Assembly: GCA_034359265.1 (NCBI GenBank)
Contig: CP136895.1
Span: 50,300,001-50,364,000, forward strand
Direction: 5' to 3'
Source: Canna indica
Lineage: Eukaryota > Streptophyta > Magnoliopsida > Zingiberales > Cannaceae
DNA: 64,000 nt
The notes beneath the pieces were generated by a model, which was not told the origin of the DNA, ran no database searches, and saw nothing but the letters and a program-made list of their open reading frames with translations. The translations under genes and the position numbers were made by a program. How positions within the stretch are numbered: position 1 is the first letter of the stretch; each line of letters opens with the position of its first letter. This document shows, piece by piece, positions 35,434-47,854 of the stretch.

Positions 35434-36728
35434 TTAAGTCCATTCATTAGTAGGCTCAACGGTGCTGATTATGTTGATAGGTTCTTCTCCTATTGGTAGT
35501 TCATCATCTATGATGGTAGCAGACTCCAACGGATCAATTTCCATGTTCATCCGAATAAAGTTATGAAGTAAACCACAAGCAAGAATAATACGGCATTGGG
35601 TTTTTATCGGATAAAAGGATGGTGATCGAAGAATAGCCCATCTTTTCTTTAAAAGACCAAAACATCTCTCGATTACATTTCTTGCTCGTGCATGTCTGTA
35701 GTTAAACAGTTCCTCACGATTTTGGGCTGTTCTTCGACTATTGCCCCACTCTTGAATATGATATCGTCTACCGCGATATTGTGCAAGGAATCCATCCCCA
35801 TTTGTGTATCCACCATCCACAAGATAGTAGTTACCTATCCACAAAATTATTATACGAATTTTAGTTCTTATTATGGTAAGTCAATTATTATAATAAAGTT
35901 TATGTATGACATACCAAATGGGACGTTCAATCCATTGGGTCTCGTAACTGCATCACGCAGCACTCTAGAATCAGAAGCTGACCCCTCCCAGCCTGATAAC
36001 ACATATATGAAATTCATTTCTGGTGTACATACTCCTAACACATTTGTTGCAAGACCTCCTTTCCTTGTCCTGTATCTAGGTCTGTCTGTAGCAGGTGGTG
36101 TAACAGCTATATATGTACCATCTAATGCTCCTAAACACCCCTACACAAAATTTAAACCGAATATTAATTGACGTTCTAAATACAATAACAACTATGATAT
36201 CAATGGTATATAGCTTACCTTGAACCACTTCCATCTCTCATCGGTGCAATCTTGTGGCACAGGTTCTGGCTTTGCTAATAAGACATCATGCAATCTAACA
36301 ACAGCATGTAACACATGATGACAATATCTACTAATGGTTTCTCCCGATCTTTTGAACCTAACTCGGATTGTTCTATTTTTTGTGTGATGGGCTAGAATGT
36401 TTACAAAAATAGCAACTTGCTCCTCCACGGTCACCCTCCCATCACCCGTTAACCTACCCCGAACAATCAATAGCTCACAAAGTCTTGCAAAAGCATTTCT
36501 AGACATTCTCAACTCCCAAATATAATTATTATCGCTTTCCCTGATAATGGAATCCAAAACATCCATGCGAGTCATATTTCTAACAAGAGTTCTATCATCT
36601 ACCCCTCTCCTCTCATACTCATCACGCATTATAAATTTTACAAAAAAATATCCAACCACAGACATAGCAAGCAAATGGATATACATTCTTCGTGTAGCAG
36701 CGTATAACATGAATGACAACTCATCCAT
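35434..36728 (-). CDS. PIF/Harbinger DDE transposase (HARBI1-like), three exons, uninterrupted
   Basis: Exon 1 36219-36728 (170 codons, starts [20 protein letters not shown]), exon 2 35915-36140, exon 3 35434-35834. The junctions (aag|gtaagc, gtgtag|ggg, ttg|gtatgt, gatag|gta) are canonical and the spliced frame is open for 378 codons. The N-terminal region is the helical DUF8040-type domain ([17 protein letters not shown]-like [11 protein letters not shown]). Catalytic residues are in place: D in [11 protein letters not shown] in [10 protein letters not shown] in [22 protein letters not shown] precedes the last. Length fits the family (about 350-450 aa). No defect is visible in the catalytic core. 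Confidence 0.85.
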
Positions 36729-38520
36729 TATTCACTAAAAACAATAAACAAAAAATCAGAAAAAAAAAGAAATTAATACAACCATGCAGGTGTCAACTGA
36801 GAATAATGATACATGTATTCTGCACAATAGAAGATTGAAAATACTTCCAAATTTTACCAGATTATTGTTAGCTAAGGATATTTGACCTATATCACAAAAA
36901 AGAAGTTAAAAGACAGGGATGTGCATGTCAGTGTTTGGTAACATATAATTAATGGTACCACTGAAGTATGCATGATATTTAGGAGGCAATGGACTTCCAT
37001 GATTGATATCTCCAATAAAAGTCAGAGATGTTAGGATAACCTTCTAATAAATAGTGTTCAATTCAGATGGTCGCCATATTGAAAAACTAACAGAAAATGA
37101 TTGGAGAACACATTCAAAATGGCTCATGCAAATAGATAGGAACTTGTAATTGTTCTGAGTTCTGATCAACAATTGTTCAGCTACACACCAGCAACATCAG
37201 TGGCACCTTATATACATTATGGCGTAGCATTTTTGTCATTGTCAATTTCATTCTTAACATTTATTTATGTTTTGAAGAATATCCAAGAATTGCAGAATTA
37301 ATTAGATTATTAATAAACACGAACAAACACCAGAATTCTATACTGCTCTCCCAAAGTGATGTATCAAAATAGTTCATAGAGAAAGGGGAAAATATTTGTA
37401 AACTACAGAAAATAACACGCCCAAAAAGGCCAACACACCAGAACATAATGCGAATGACCCGCATGCATGAAAACCCAAATTCTCAAATCATTGACAGAAT
37501 AGTTCCGCTCAGCTGATTGTTGCATAAAATTTGAACCCTGACAACGCTCATAGACAAGCAACCCTAAAAGAGAAAGACCCCTCAACAGCTACTTTGCCGT
37601 CAAACTAGCCAAAAGTTAGACTCTGAATCATGCAGAAAATAGACCTCATCCAAATTATAAAAACAACAGATCTGATCAATGTAGGCATAATGCAGACATT
37701 AGTGAGTAGAAACAGAGGAGACATTAGTGGTCATTTGGATATATATATATACTGCTCAATCCCAGCAGATGATTGACACATACACTGCCCTGTAATTCTT
37801 AAAGAAGCAGAAAATCAACACACAGGCGAGAGAGGCATACAGTGAGGCATACAGAGAGGCATATATACTTCTGTAATTCTTAAAGAAGCAAAAAATCAAC
37901 ACACGAACAACAATAAAGAATCAGAAAATTATGATACTCATTTCCATCAAACTACAGAATCAAACGAACAGGCAAGAGAGGCATACAGTGAGGCCACAAA
38001 ATCAACACACAGGCGAGAATCGAGAGGCAAGAAACAACTGAACTGGAGATGCGAGAGAGGCATACCTGAGGAAAGAGAGAGGCGATAGGCAAGTGCAAAG
38101 GGTGTCGGGCGTCGGACGAGAGAGCAGCCGGTGTCGGCCGAGAGGCGAGAGCAGAGTCGGGCGATATCGAGCAGTCGGTGTCGAGGCGAGAGCAGCGTCA
38201 GGTGAGAGAGAGTAGCTGGTGTCGAGCGAGAGATGAGAGCAGCGTCGGGCGAGAGAGTCGCGAGAGCAGATGCGTCGAGCGAGAGAGTCGGCTAGGGTTG
38301 GAGAGAGACCCCGTGACAAGTGAGGGCATTGAGGTCTTTTTCCCTCATTGTCCTCCGCCCAGATTTGGTGTACCGAGAATTTTCTCCGTACACCAATTTG
38401 ACTCAAAATCCTGTCCTGAACAAGATTTAAAAGTCAGTCCCTTGTTATTTTTGCAAACCAAAAAGGGGACAAGAGCAGAAATCCAGTCCAGTCCCCCATT
38501 TTTTAACCAAACAAACGGGC

Positions 38521-39725
38521 ATATATATATATATATATTATCAAGAATCTCAGCATCATTCAAGCAACATCGCAGCAGTATAAACTTTATTGCAGGCAGA
38601 GCAGTTGAGACTGGCCAACGAGCAGTTAAAAAAGACTGTCTTGCAGATCCATATCTTTTTCTTTCCTCATAAATAGAGAAGGCCAACCAACTTCCATAAA
38701 TGTTATTTAACAAAGGATCTTAACTTCAACAGTTTCAAACTCAAAAGACAGCCATAACACATTATAATACTTCAGCCATAAAAGTTTCAAGAAAATTGCC
38801 GCCATAAAAGTTTTAAGAAAAACTGTCAGCCCATTAATGGACACAACTTCATTTCTTCCATAATTGACTTCGGTCATAAAGGCTTCAAGATTACTGCCCA
38901 ATCTGAATAAATCCTGACTTAAACATTGATCATTAATAATATTCAGTATTATTTATATCAGAGATATAAAAGAGAACAATCATTAATACTGAAAATCAAA
39001 GGTCATCATTTGCGCAGCATCCCCATCCAAAAAATCATAGACTGCATGAGCAGTTAAAACTGTCCTCACACAGTGTAACTGTCTTCAACATAAACAGAAC
39101 TCCTCATAGTTGTGACTGTCCATTTAACTGAGAATAACCTGGAATACTTTTGCTTAAGTAACCACAAAGCAAGTAATAGTTATACAACATAATGTAACTT
39201 ATAAGTATAAACTGAGATCTTCAGCATAAACTCCACAATAGTTGCAAATGACATACAACTGAGAACTGATTAATCATCCTTTTGTCAAATATAGTAGCAG
39301 CAACTAGCATACAACTGAGAGCTTCAGTATAAACTCCATAGTAGTTGCAATTGTCATTCAACTAAGAACTGGCCGATAATCCTTTTATCAAATATAGCCA
39401 ACACAACATAAGTCAAACACTAACAATTTTCCACTTTGGCTTATTCGACAAAAACACAAGATGTCAAGAGAATATCCAGAGTATACCACAGTCACAACAT
39501 TCAAGCAACTCGTCAAACAAGATGAGTTGTACTAGACATCACACATAGTATTATAAGCTTCAGCATAAACTGCTCAGCAACCAGAGCAGTTGTGACTATC
39601 TTTACAACTGAGAACTTAACATAACCCCTCATAGGCAAAAGCAGATGTAACTGTCTTTTCAACTGAGAACAATTTGAGAATACTTTTGTCAATTATAGCC
39701 AACACACATAAGCCAAACACTAACA
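38521..39725 (-). repeat. Outer part of the 5' LTR of the Sirevirus-like element
   Basis: It resumes at an (AT)n tract after the PIF element and aligns with 27190-28441: aatctcagcatcattcaag, cataaaggcttcaag, cctggaatacttttg. It ends ...actaaca, followed by the CTCAT duplication. Confidence 0.85.
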
Positions 39726-39730
39726 CTCAT
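39726..39730. repeat. Target-site duplication CTCAT, right
   Basis: Partner of 26268-26272. Confidence 0.85.
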
Positions 39731-39883
39731 ATAAACATTTTAAAATCAACCAGTTTACCCATAATAAAATAAAATGCATACTTGCTAAGAGAGCACAACT
39801 TACTGCCTCTGAAACCTGAGTGCAGTCTTTAAATAAGGAAAAGAGCTATTCTAAAGATTGTATCCCTTTAAAAAAATATCTTA

Positions 39884-40789
39884 TGTGTTGTTTGGTTAGC
39901 GAAAACTATTTTCTATTTTGGTTTCAATGAAACTGAAAACTTCATTTTGGTTTTTAGTTTTCAGTTTTCTGAAAACGTGTTTGGTTAATGAAAATAACAT
40001 TAGTTTTAATTGGTTGAAACTGGTGAATATTTATTTGGTTATAAAAAATAATATTAATTTTCCTTGAATAGTTTTTGTAGTAATTTGATTTTTTATTAAA
40101 AAGTAAACTAATTCATATGAAATAATTCATAAAACTTAATATGGTTGTAGAAGAAGGTTGTATATTGTATTTGTAGTTAGTTTACAAAATTAAAATATTT
40201 GCTAATATAGTTATAAAGTATTTATAAGATTTAACTAATTAAATTATTGATAATTTATTTATTTTTTTCAACTAAATATAAAAATAATTAATAGTTATTA
40301 TAAAATTTCAAAAAAAAATAAGTCCAGTGGTCTAAAATTAGTTTTGATTCAATTATAAATAGATTAACTTTAAAAAAATTAAGTTATTTTAAAATTTAGG
40401 TTTGAATCAATTAGATATAAATTATTTTAATTAATTTGTCAATTTAATATAATGATTTGACTTGAAAATGATGATTTTTATTTTTATTTTTATAAATTAG
40501 ATACAATTTGACTTATTTTTAAAATAATTAGTTTTATAAAAATATATTTATAATTATAAAGTTGTCATTGTATTTTGATAACGAAATCGACAGTTTCGAA
40601 ACCATAGAAAATAACCTTCTTGTGTTTTCATTTTTATTAAGAAAAACTGATTTTGTTGAAATCTATTTTTATTCTGATTTCGATTCAATTTCATGAAAAT
40701 ATTGAACCAAATACGTTTTTTAAGTAATTTTGATTTCAGTAAAACTAAAATCATAAAAACATACTTGATTTCGCTAATCAAACATATCC
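39884..40789. mobile_element. Tourist-like (PIF/Harbinger-type) MITE, copy A (906 bp)
   Basis: Inverted ends TGTTTGGTTAGCGAAA and TTTCGCTAATCAAACA, flanked by TTA on both sides (39881-39883, 40790-40792). AT-rich interior without genes. The same family occurs in inverted orientation at 57847-58655. Confidence 0.8.
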
Positions 40790-40792
40790 TTA

Positions 40793-41589
40793 GTTCTTAA
40801 TCCAAGGTTTCAAGTGAAAAGCTTCTCTCCCACGTAAACTAAATAATTTATTCATGCAAAGAAGCTGAGACTTGAATAACAAAAGTTTTAAGTAATTGCA
40901 TTGAAATCTACAACCTTCTCTAACCTTTGATGTACAGAGTAACATCCGGAAACAACAAAAATTCCAATGTTAAACCGGCCCACCCCAACGCCTACTGTTA
41001 AGAACCTAATCAAATACAATTTTCGGTGACTACACACCCTATTCAACACCCAATCCACATTAGTAACGTCTATGCTTTAAGTATATGTTTAGGTGATTAC
41101 TAAGCATATTTCAATTTGCTTCAACTTGTGAATACCTGCGCAGCATCTTGATGTTTTCACTAAGTTTCCTTAATGATGTAAAAGCAAAGTCAGTATAGTA
41201 TGTAGAACTTGCTTTTCAAACCTACAACCATTACAACATATAATATCGGAAAGGAGATCAAATATCACAGTATATTATCCAAGGCCCAATTACGAACCTT
41301 TGGTGCCAAATGGCTTATGCTCATCATGTATCAAACAGTAAAAGAAATTGGAAATCTCGAAGAGGCTAAAATTGCAACCATATTGAGTTTGTGATTCCTT
41401 ATCAAACCATCTAACAAGTATCTTCCAATCATGTATTATGTATCATCATTCACATCATTCATATCATTCATATACTGTAGGGAGTATAATATGTAGAAAT
41501 TAATTGCTAAACTATAAAGTCAAAGATTGAAATGTCTAAATTGAAATGTTCTCAAAAATGACCAAGAGTGAGGCAAAAGAGGTGACAAC
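40793..41589. other. Intergenic sequence, nothing recognised
   Basis: AT-rich; no coding motif, LTR or inverted terminal repeat could be identified. A short run of catcattcatatcattcata repeats lies near 41450. Confidence 0.35.
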
Positions 41590-43235
41590 TTTAACAAAAA
41601 AAGTTAGTGTTGATCCCAAGACAGAAGGAGCCACCGGATCGAACAGATGGAGAGATCCTCTTCGGATCTATGAAGGAGGGAAAGTTGATTGAAGACTCGA
41701 AGAAGAAAGCTCTCAAGAGAGGAAAATCGTGGAGCTCTAGGAATGTGCCAAGTTCCAAGGCAAATCTGTTCAAAGTTGCGGATTCAAGCTCGAATTGGAG
41801 GGATTTGAAAGAAATCCTAGAGAAGGTCAATAGGATTAAGGAATGTGCTAAAGGAAGGGTGAAGATCTTTGAAGTGGATCTGATTGAAGCTCTTACGTAA
41901 AGGAAGCAATCTTACTCTGTATGGTATGTTCTTCGGAAGAACTCCTGCCTTTGATTTAGTAAAGTCGATTATACCAAAACTGTGGAAAATAAAAGCTAGC
42001 TTCAATGTGGTTGATTTATCTGTTGGATTCTATGCTTTCAAAACTGAGAGACAATTTTCATGAGAGGGAGGCTTTATCTCTAATTCAATTGAGAGACAAT
42101 TTTCAGCAAGTAAAGGAGAAAATTGAAGAGATTCCAGTCTAGGTTCAATTCTCAGTATTGCCCTTTGAGTACCTCAGCAGTAATATACTTCATCAGTTAG
42201 CTACTGTGATCAGAAAACCTTTGAAAATTAATAATTATACTCAAAGTGGTACCGGGGGAAATTCGCAAGGGTGTGTGCTCTTTTGGATGTAATAAAGCCA
42301 ATTCAATAGGATTTCTGGATTGACAATGATAAAGGGAGTTTCTTTCAATCTGTAGCTTATGAAAACATCCTAGCTATCTGTCGACAAAATTGAAGGAGAT
42401 AGAGTAATAGGCTCATCTTCTATAAGCAAGGAGAAAGATGACGAGGGCTTACTAGGCCCTTGGGTACAAGTTCAAAGAAGGAAAAGAGGTAGCCAAAGTC
42501 AGTATATCAAAAAGACTGGTACTAGGAATCCCTTTAAGGTGTTGTATAATCCTACCTATGAGGAGGAGTTGAGAAATGCTAGCTTGGTAAAGGAGGGAAG
42601 GGGCAAGGGTCCAATTGAGGACAATATGAAGGTGGATAGTGTGTCTGGAGCTAAATTGAAGCCTTTTGAAAAAATAGGTAATGAACCTAGAGGTTTGAAA
42701 TAAGGAAGAAGAGTGATGTTTTCAATAGAGGGAATCAGAGCGTTGTTTTTGCAACAGATAGACAATTGAATTCTAAGAGAAAGAAGGATCCTAAGCTAAT
42801 GGCCATTGAGGCAGTGATGTTAGAAGGCAAGACAACTAGCAAGTATGAAGGCACTACGAGGGCACTGATACTTTTATGTTTGAGGATGAGGGTATCAAAG
42901 AAACACTTGTGTTAGCTAGAGAATAAGGAGGGGGGGAAGGAGCAAAAGAATAATGAGATATTAGCTGATATGCTTTTAGATTCTTTTAAAAGAATATTGG
43001 ACAATGACAATATATGCTGAGGATGATTTCCTGGAGATTGGCATTTGTCCTGTGTATTCTAGATGCAGTAAAAAAGAAGGTCCTAAAGCTAGAAAATGGT
43101 CCAGCTCTGATAAAAATTTATTCAACATCCTAGTTGAATATAAAAATATCAGAAACAAGAAGAGGAAATGTTCCAAAGAGAGCAGTGCCTTGAAGGATGA
43201 TGATGACCCTGAAAAATATTTTTTGGCGAGTTAGG
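41590..43235 (+). pseudogene. LINE ORF1 fragment (DUF4283-like), second LINE family
   Basis: Plus-strand frames read KKALKRGKSWSSRNVPSS, then LTLYGMFFGRTPAFDLVKS and IPKLWKIKASFNVVDLSVG, which parallels the LINE ORF1 segment at 11785-11522 (GKFYGYTPP, MPKIWNMK, VVDL-type core). Next come SVAYENILAIC in place of the knuckle region, then GPWVQVQRRKR, as in LINE ORF1 C-termini. Frames change repeatedly; no endonuclease or RT follows. The 3' end is truncated where a Copia LTR begins at about 43236. Confidence 0.7.
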
Positions 43236-44418
43236 CAAATTATAATTTAATAGCAAGCGAAAGCAAGATAATCAATAAGAAATTTAATACGCAAAGTAAA
43301 CATTGCTAACACTTTTATTTATAGTAGTTCAGCTCAAATGCTACTCGACTACCTAAGTACCCCTGCTTAGGATTTCCAAACTAGCTATACTAGATTAATT
43401 AGTTTTTTTACAATGAGGACGTTTTCATCGGAGAGTCTCCGCTCTCAAGCCGAAGGGACTTCCACACCCGAAAGTATCCCGCATTCCTACCGAGAGCACT
43501 CTCCCACCCCAACCCTAAGGACAACTCAATTAATCCTAGCAAACTACGTTTACATCGGTGGAATTAAACCTTAACACCAAGGCAACCTCCAATCATTCAA
43601 GACCTAATAACCTAGGTCTTTACACTTGGAAATACAATGAAATAAACAATAAAATACACAAACAATGGAGCAAATAAATAATACAACAAATAATTAGATG
43701 CAAACAATGAATCCTGGCTCCTCTTGATGCCTTGATGATGAATCGATTAAAGCTTGAAGGCGAGATCAAGGATGTGATTATCAAAGCTAGGGTTTCTGCA
43801 AAGAATGGCTCAATGATGGCTTAGATGATTCAAAGGATGTCTCAATAGGCTCAACGACTTGTAAGGAATTAAGGCTCTCAAGGCTTGTATTTATAAGCCC
43901 TAAAGAGGGGGCAAGCAAACAGTCATTGCAACGAGCATTTTTCTGCCCTTTGGAGCCGCCCGATCGATTGTCGGTCGATGGCCGATCGATCGCCCGAGCG
44001 ACCGGTCATCGATCAGAAGCCTTCTGTGGCTTTAGAACCCCTGGCACTCGATCGTCGATCGACCAGCCAGACAGTATCCGTACTTTCTCATAGTACATGT
44101 ACTTTCTCATTTTATTTTAGCCTAGTTCTTTCTTTGTTTGGGTTTTGGATTACGGGTTTGGATCTTTAGGGATCTTTGCATCATAATGAGGATTTTGCAA
44201 TTTATCTAAACACCCTAAATCTAGACTCCATCCCAACGAATCCGAGCTCGTCGACCAACGTCCTTTCGATTTTCAAATTTCTCTTATATTTCCGATCATG
44301 GACATCGTGCGCTAACCGATATGGAACCTGAAAATAATTCTGCATGAAAACATTAGTTCCATATTTGTTATTATCAAAACAGTGATTAAGATCAAGGTTG
44401 AAAACCTTAAGCCAACAT
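43236..44418 (-). mobile_element. Copia LTR (solo), same family as 12694-15041
   Basis: The minus strand starts TGTTGGCTTAAGGTTTTCAA at 44418 and continues cttaatcactgttttgataa. It carries the same leader repeats (tctccgctctcaagccgaa on the plus strand) and the block aatcctaagcagggg...taggtagtcgag. No internal region is attached. The 3' edge near 43236 is approximate and no target duplication was found. Confidence 0.65.
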
Positions 44419-44419
44419 C

Positions 44420-44805
44420 TTTCTCCCTTGAAGCGAAAGAAGAAGGCTAGGGCACCACGCTTTGTGCTTTCAGATGATGAAGGTCTACCTCCTCAGGAAG
44501 TCGTCTCCCCCGGGGAGGTAGTGGTCACGGCATAGGCAATGGAGGTGGTAGAGGAGGGCCCGCTAGCGGAGTAGCACCCTTATGCAGTTTCCCATGATGG
44601 TCAACATCCTTCTGTCTGGTGTCGTGACGGACTTACCCGAGGGGGCTGACACAACATAGCACATTAAGGCTGAGTGTCTCCGACTAGTTAGTCTGGTGAA
44701 AAAACTGGGGGAGAAAAGTTTTCTTTGCTAGCGACGTTCGAGGCTCGGGCTTGGGAGATTGAGTCTCTAAAGGTCGAGCCGCAGGAGTGAGGAAGGTGTT
44801 AGTAG
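44420..44805 (+). pseudogene. Left half of a coiled-coil retroelement ORF
   Basis: The plus strand reads KRKKKARAPRFVLSDDEGLP then PQEVVSPGEVVV, then after stops FEARAWEIESLKVEPQE. The heptad-like C-terminus resumes at 46497 after an inserted LTR. The domain composition (basic/acidic linker plus coiled coil) is common in non-autonomous plant Gypsy-related elements; I cannot name a function. Confidence 0.4.
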
Positions 44806-46489
44806 TGTGCCCTAGGCGAATGGAATAATAATTGGCATTGTTACTTTCCTTTTTATCAATTGCAATATTTACTTTATCTTGTTATTCATTGTGAGCATGT
44901 TTGACTTGATAAAAGGTCCATTGAATAGTTGATTCCGCCTAATGGTCATCAAGTACGAGACTTGAAAGTAAAATCCTAAGGTAGTTGAAATCCTATTCTA
45001 AGTAGACCCTAGTCGATCATTATCTTGGAACGATAATGAATGAAGACTAGTATGCAGTCTGACTGATTAGTCATGTATATGTAATATCAAAGTCAGATCA
45101 TTGACACATGTCGCAGAACATGGTGTCGGACAGATCCACCGTGAGAATACTACATGGATTAATATCATTAGTATCTCATAGCGGTAGTGATACGTCAGTC
45201 ATCTGGCCTGATGTCACCATAGATTCCTACATGAGGAATTTTGTGTTTTGACCTAGTCTAACATCATCTTTAACCGTGTGGTAATAAGGACTACAGTTGG
45301 ACATAGAATAAATCATGCAGGGGAATATGTGTAGTCGTGAAGGAATTTATCTCTCTCATATATGAGAGAGATATCTCTGGTCCCCTTGATGAGTGTGATT
45401 GAGGAAATGCGTGATCGTGTTCAAATGAATTGATAGGAGTATCAATGTCATTTGTTAAGTCAGTTTACTCAGGAATCAAGAAACCAGATTGAGCAATATG
45501 AGGTTGATGTATTCCATGCCTTATGCTCGATCCAGATATCGCTTGACAAAATGACATAGTATCCTACTAGGAGTTAGGTTACTCAGATCACCGACCTCAC
45601 TTGACTTGGGTAGTCATAATGTCTTGCTAGAGACCGCTTATGACTTATGGATTGCAAATGAGATTTGGACCCACTGCTATGGTTAAGTGAACCTATAGGG
45701 TCGTATACATAGGACGAACTGAATTGGGCTCGGGGTTATGACTCATTGGATTGGATCCGCGTGACTATTAACCTGACATACTCTCTTGGTAATTTTGGAA
45801 ATTAATTTTAAATTTGAAAAGGAGTTTTGAAATCAGAATTAATTATTTTAAAATTATAATTATGTTGATTACAATTTAGGTAATGTATCTTTGATTATAG
45901 GATACATTGTATTCGACATCTTAAATTTAGGAAATTCGTCATGGGTAATTGTTATTAAGGATATATCTTATTCGGGCATTAAAATCATTTTGAGATTCAG
46001 GATATGACTTTGAATTAATCAACGGATGAGAAGACTCAATCAATATGATTGACGCGTCTATAAATACCCGCCTATGGTTTAGATGTGTTAGTTGATCATC
46101 TCCTAGTGGTTGCTGATCTCTTCCTGAAAGGAAGCCGACCTCCATTTGAAGGAAGCTGAGCTCCCTTTGTGGCAGTCGACCTTCACCAAACAGAGAGACA
46201 GAGGGAGAGTGCGAAAGGAGTTCTGATAGAGATGAGCTAGCACTCGAAAGCCGTCCATCAATCGCGTTCGTCCGTGTGCTAACGGTAGAGGGTATTCATC
46301 GCTTGGTAGCACCTTGGATCCGAAGCAAGATCGTGTTCTTGGACTTGCAGAGCAAGAGACGGAGTTCGATCTTTAAAGGTATAATCCTCAACATAGTATT
46401 GATTTAATTGAGATGCATGGATCTGATTGGGTAGAGGATCAGTTTTATTTCCGTTGCGTGTAAAATTTTGTTGCTTGCCCGGTTGTCAA
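44806..46489 (+). mobile_element. Solo Copia LTR splitting the coiled-coil ORF
   Basis: It starts TGTGCCCTAGGCGAAT, a common start of plant Copia LTRs, and ends ...tttatttccgttgcgtg...ggttgtca, a typical LTR tail. Coiled-coil coding sequence lies on both sides. I could not find an exact 5-bp duplication, so the right edge is approximate. Confidence 0.55.
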
Positions 46490-46894
46490 TGATCCAACAG
46501 AAGTCCCTCGAGGCGAAGGAACATGAGATCGGTCTTTTGAATGGTGTCGTTTCTAAATCTATCGCTAAGGTGAGGGAAGATTGGGATGTATCTGATGACC
46601 TAAGAATAGACTTGTTCAAGCTCCATCGGATACTAATGTTGCCGCTAAGGTGGAGTCCTAGTTGAGGGCTGAGGTTGAGGCCACCCGAGTAGAGGTTGAG
46701 AGGTCCAGGGGAGAGGTGCAGAGGCTTGACGGCAAGCTCCGTGGCTACCGAGATGAAGCCGTCATGCAGTACATCGCGGGCTTTGATAGGGCGATGGAGC
46801 AAGCAAAATTCCTCGCCCCAAAGATTGACTTCTTGGAAGTAGGGTGGTTCAAAGTAGCTAAAGACGGTGCCCTGGTTGACCCTAAGGGGGAGTA
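46490..46894 (+). pseudogene. Right half of the coiled-coil retroelement ORF
   Basis: Frames read LEAKEHEIGLLNGVVSKSI, and after a frame change EVEATRVEVERSRGEVQRLD followed by FDRAMEQAKFLAPKIDFLEV. The first is a heptad coiled coil; the second half is a conserved-looking tail ending in DPKGE and a stop. It looks like the continuation of 44420-44805. Confidence 0.4.
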
Positions 46895-47854
46895 GGAGGC
46901 TCCTACGTTAGCCGAGGGGGAGCCTTTGGTGACCGTCTCCAAGTCGTGCCCTACCCCTAGTGGCGGTGATTGAAGTCCCTGGGGACGATGTCCCTTCCAC
47001 ATCGAGGCTTCTCCAGTGTCCTGTTAGTAGATTTGTGTCTTAAGCATTGCCCGCTTGTGGGCCATATGTGAAGTCGTAACTATGTGTTGCCGGTCTTGTG
47101 GATTACCACTCTTTGGGGCCTTTTGTACTTTCGCCCTTTGAGGGCACATGTCATCATTGCCCTTCTTGGGCTTGCAAGTACGCCTCTGGGCATTTTATTT
47201 TCCTGTTATATTGCTTTGTGTTTTTGTTGATTGTGAGCTGAATGTCTCGGCGAGTGTCACCATCCTTTGGTTGTTTTTTGGTTAATACTGCATGGTTGAT
47301 GGTTAGCATGGTTGGAGGGTGTTTTGGTGCTTCTCGCCCGATGTCGGGCAGTTAGTGGTAGCTTCTTGGGGTAGTGGTCTACCCTTCGGTGGAGTCGAGT
47401 TCCTGTCATAGATAGTCTGAGGTTATCTGCTCAGTGTAGGGTTCTTAGGTTTACCTTTTCCTTGAGTTATCAAGTCTTGTGTTGGGAGTTATCTTGGAGA
47501 CTAAAATTCCTATTCAAATTTCGTCATATGGTTAACGACCCTTTTAGAGTTGAGTACAATATTGGAAATAATCTTGCTCGAGCCTGGCGTTCTCGAGTGA
47601 ATAACTGCAATAGATTTTGTTGGCGGGCCTTCAGATTGGGATTAGACTCCTGTCAAGGTAGAGTTATGACCGAGGTTACCTTTGTGGTAGTTGTCGATCT
47701 CCCTCACAGTGGTTCGATTTTATAAGTGGAGCCTCTCGGACTGAGCATAGTGGTGATGTTGGTGACTGCTGAGGTAGTGGTGGCGACGACTAAGGCCGAG
47801 CACCGTGCGTGGGTCAAGCCGAGTTCGAGGGGAGTTGGGGTCGTTGAGGGTGTT
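46895..47854. other. Non-coding retroelement-derived sequence
   Basis: No coding motif recognised. The T/G-rich tract 47040-47270 repeats variants of cttgtgg, gggc and tttgaggg (tcgccctttgagggcacat), resembling the U5/leader region of a retroelement. It runs into the tandem array at 47855. Confidence 0.3.

Larger units (their letters stand above)
31892..38520. mobile_element. PIF/Harbinger DNA transposon (6.6 kb) inside the 5' LTR
   Basis: Left end GGGTCCGTTTGGTTCG and right end (reverse strand) GCCCGTTTGTTTGGTT resemble PIF termini. The flanking trinucleotide is ATA on both sides (31889-31891, 38521-38523), but the site is an (AT)n tract, so the 3-bp duplication is ambiguous. The two flanks align to adjoining positions of the intact LTR at 26273-28441, which fixes both breakpoints. 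It contains a DDE transposase gene and a Myb/SANT-type ORF1 on the minus strand, the normal PIF gene pair. Short tandem repeats with gaggcatacagtgaggc lie at 37790-38010. Confidence 0.9.
26273..39725 (-). mobile_element. Sirevirus-like Copia retrotransposon, deletion derivative (split by a PIF element)
   Basis: Two LTRs of about 2.1 kb (26273-28441 and 30974-31891 plus 38524-39725) in the same orientation, flanked by CTCAT target duplications. On the minus strand the LTR starts TGTTAGTATTTGGC and ends GCTTATTGTCA (the 5' LTR copy ends TTGA). The 2.5-kb internal region has PBS, a pol end remnant, a post-pol region and polypurine tracts, but no gag, protease, integrase or RT core. It therefore depends on a helper element. 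Repeated polypurine tracts and sequence 3' of pol are Sirevirus traits. Confidence 0.85.

Noticed and set aside
38002..38672. Overlapping frames with Arg/Ser/Glu repeats at the PIF end
   Set aside because: Produced by gagagagtcg-type repeats and spanning the transposon end; no coding evidence.
45939..46312. Small minus-strand ORFs near the end of the solo LTR
   Set aside because: They lie within LTR sequence and have no recognisable domain.
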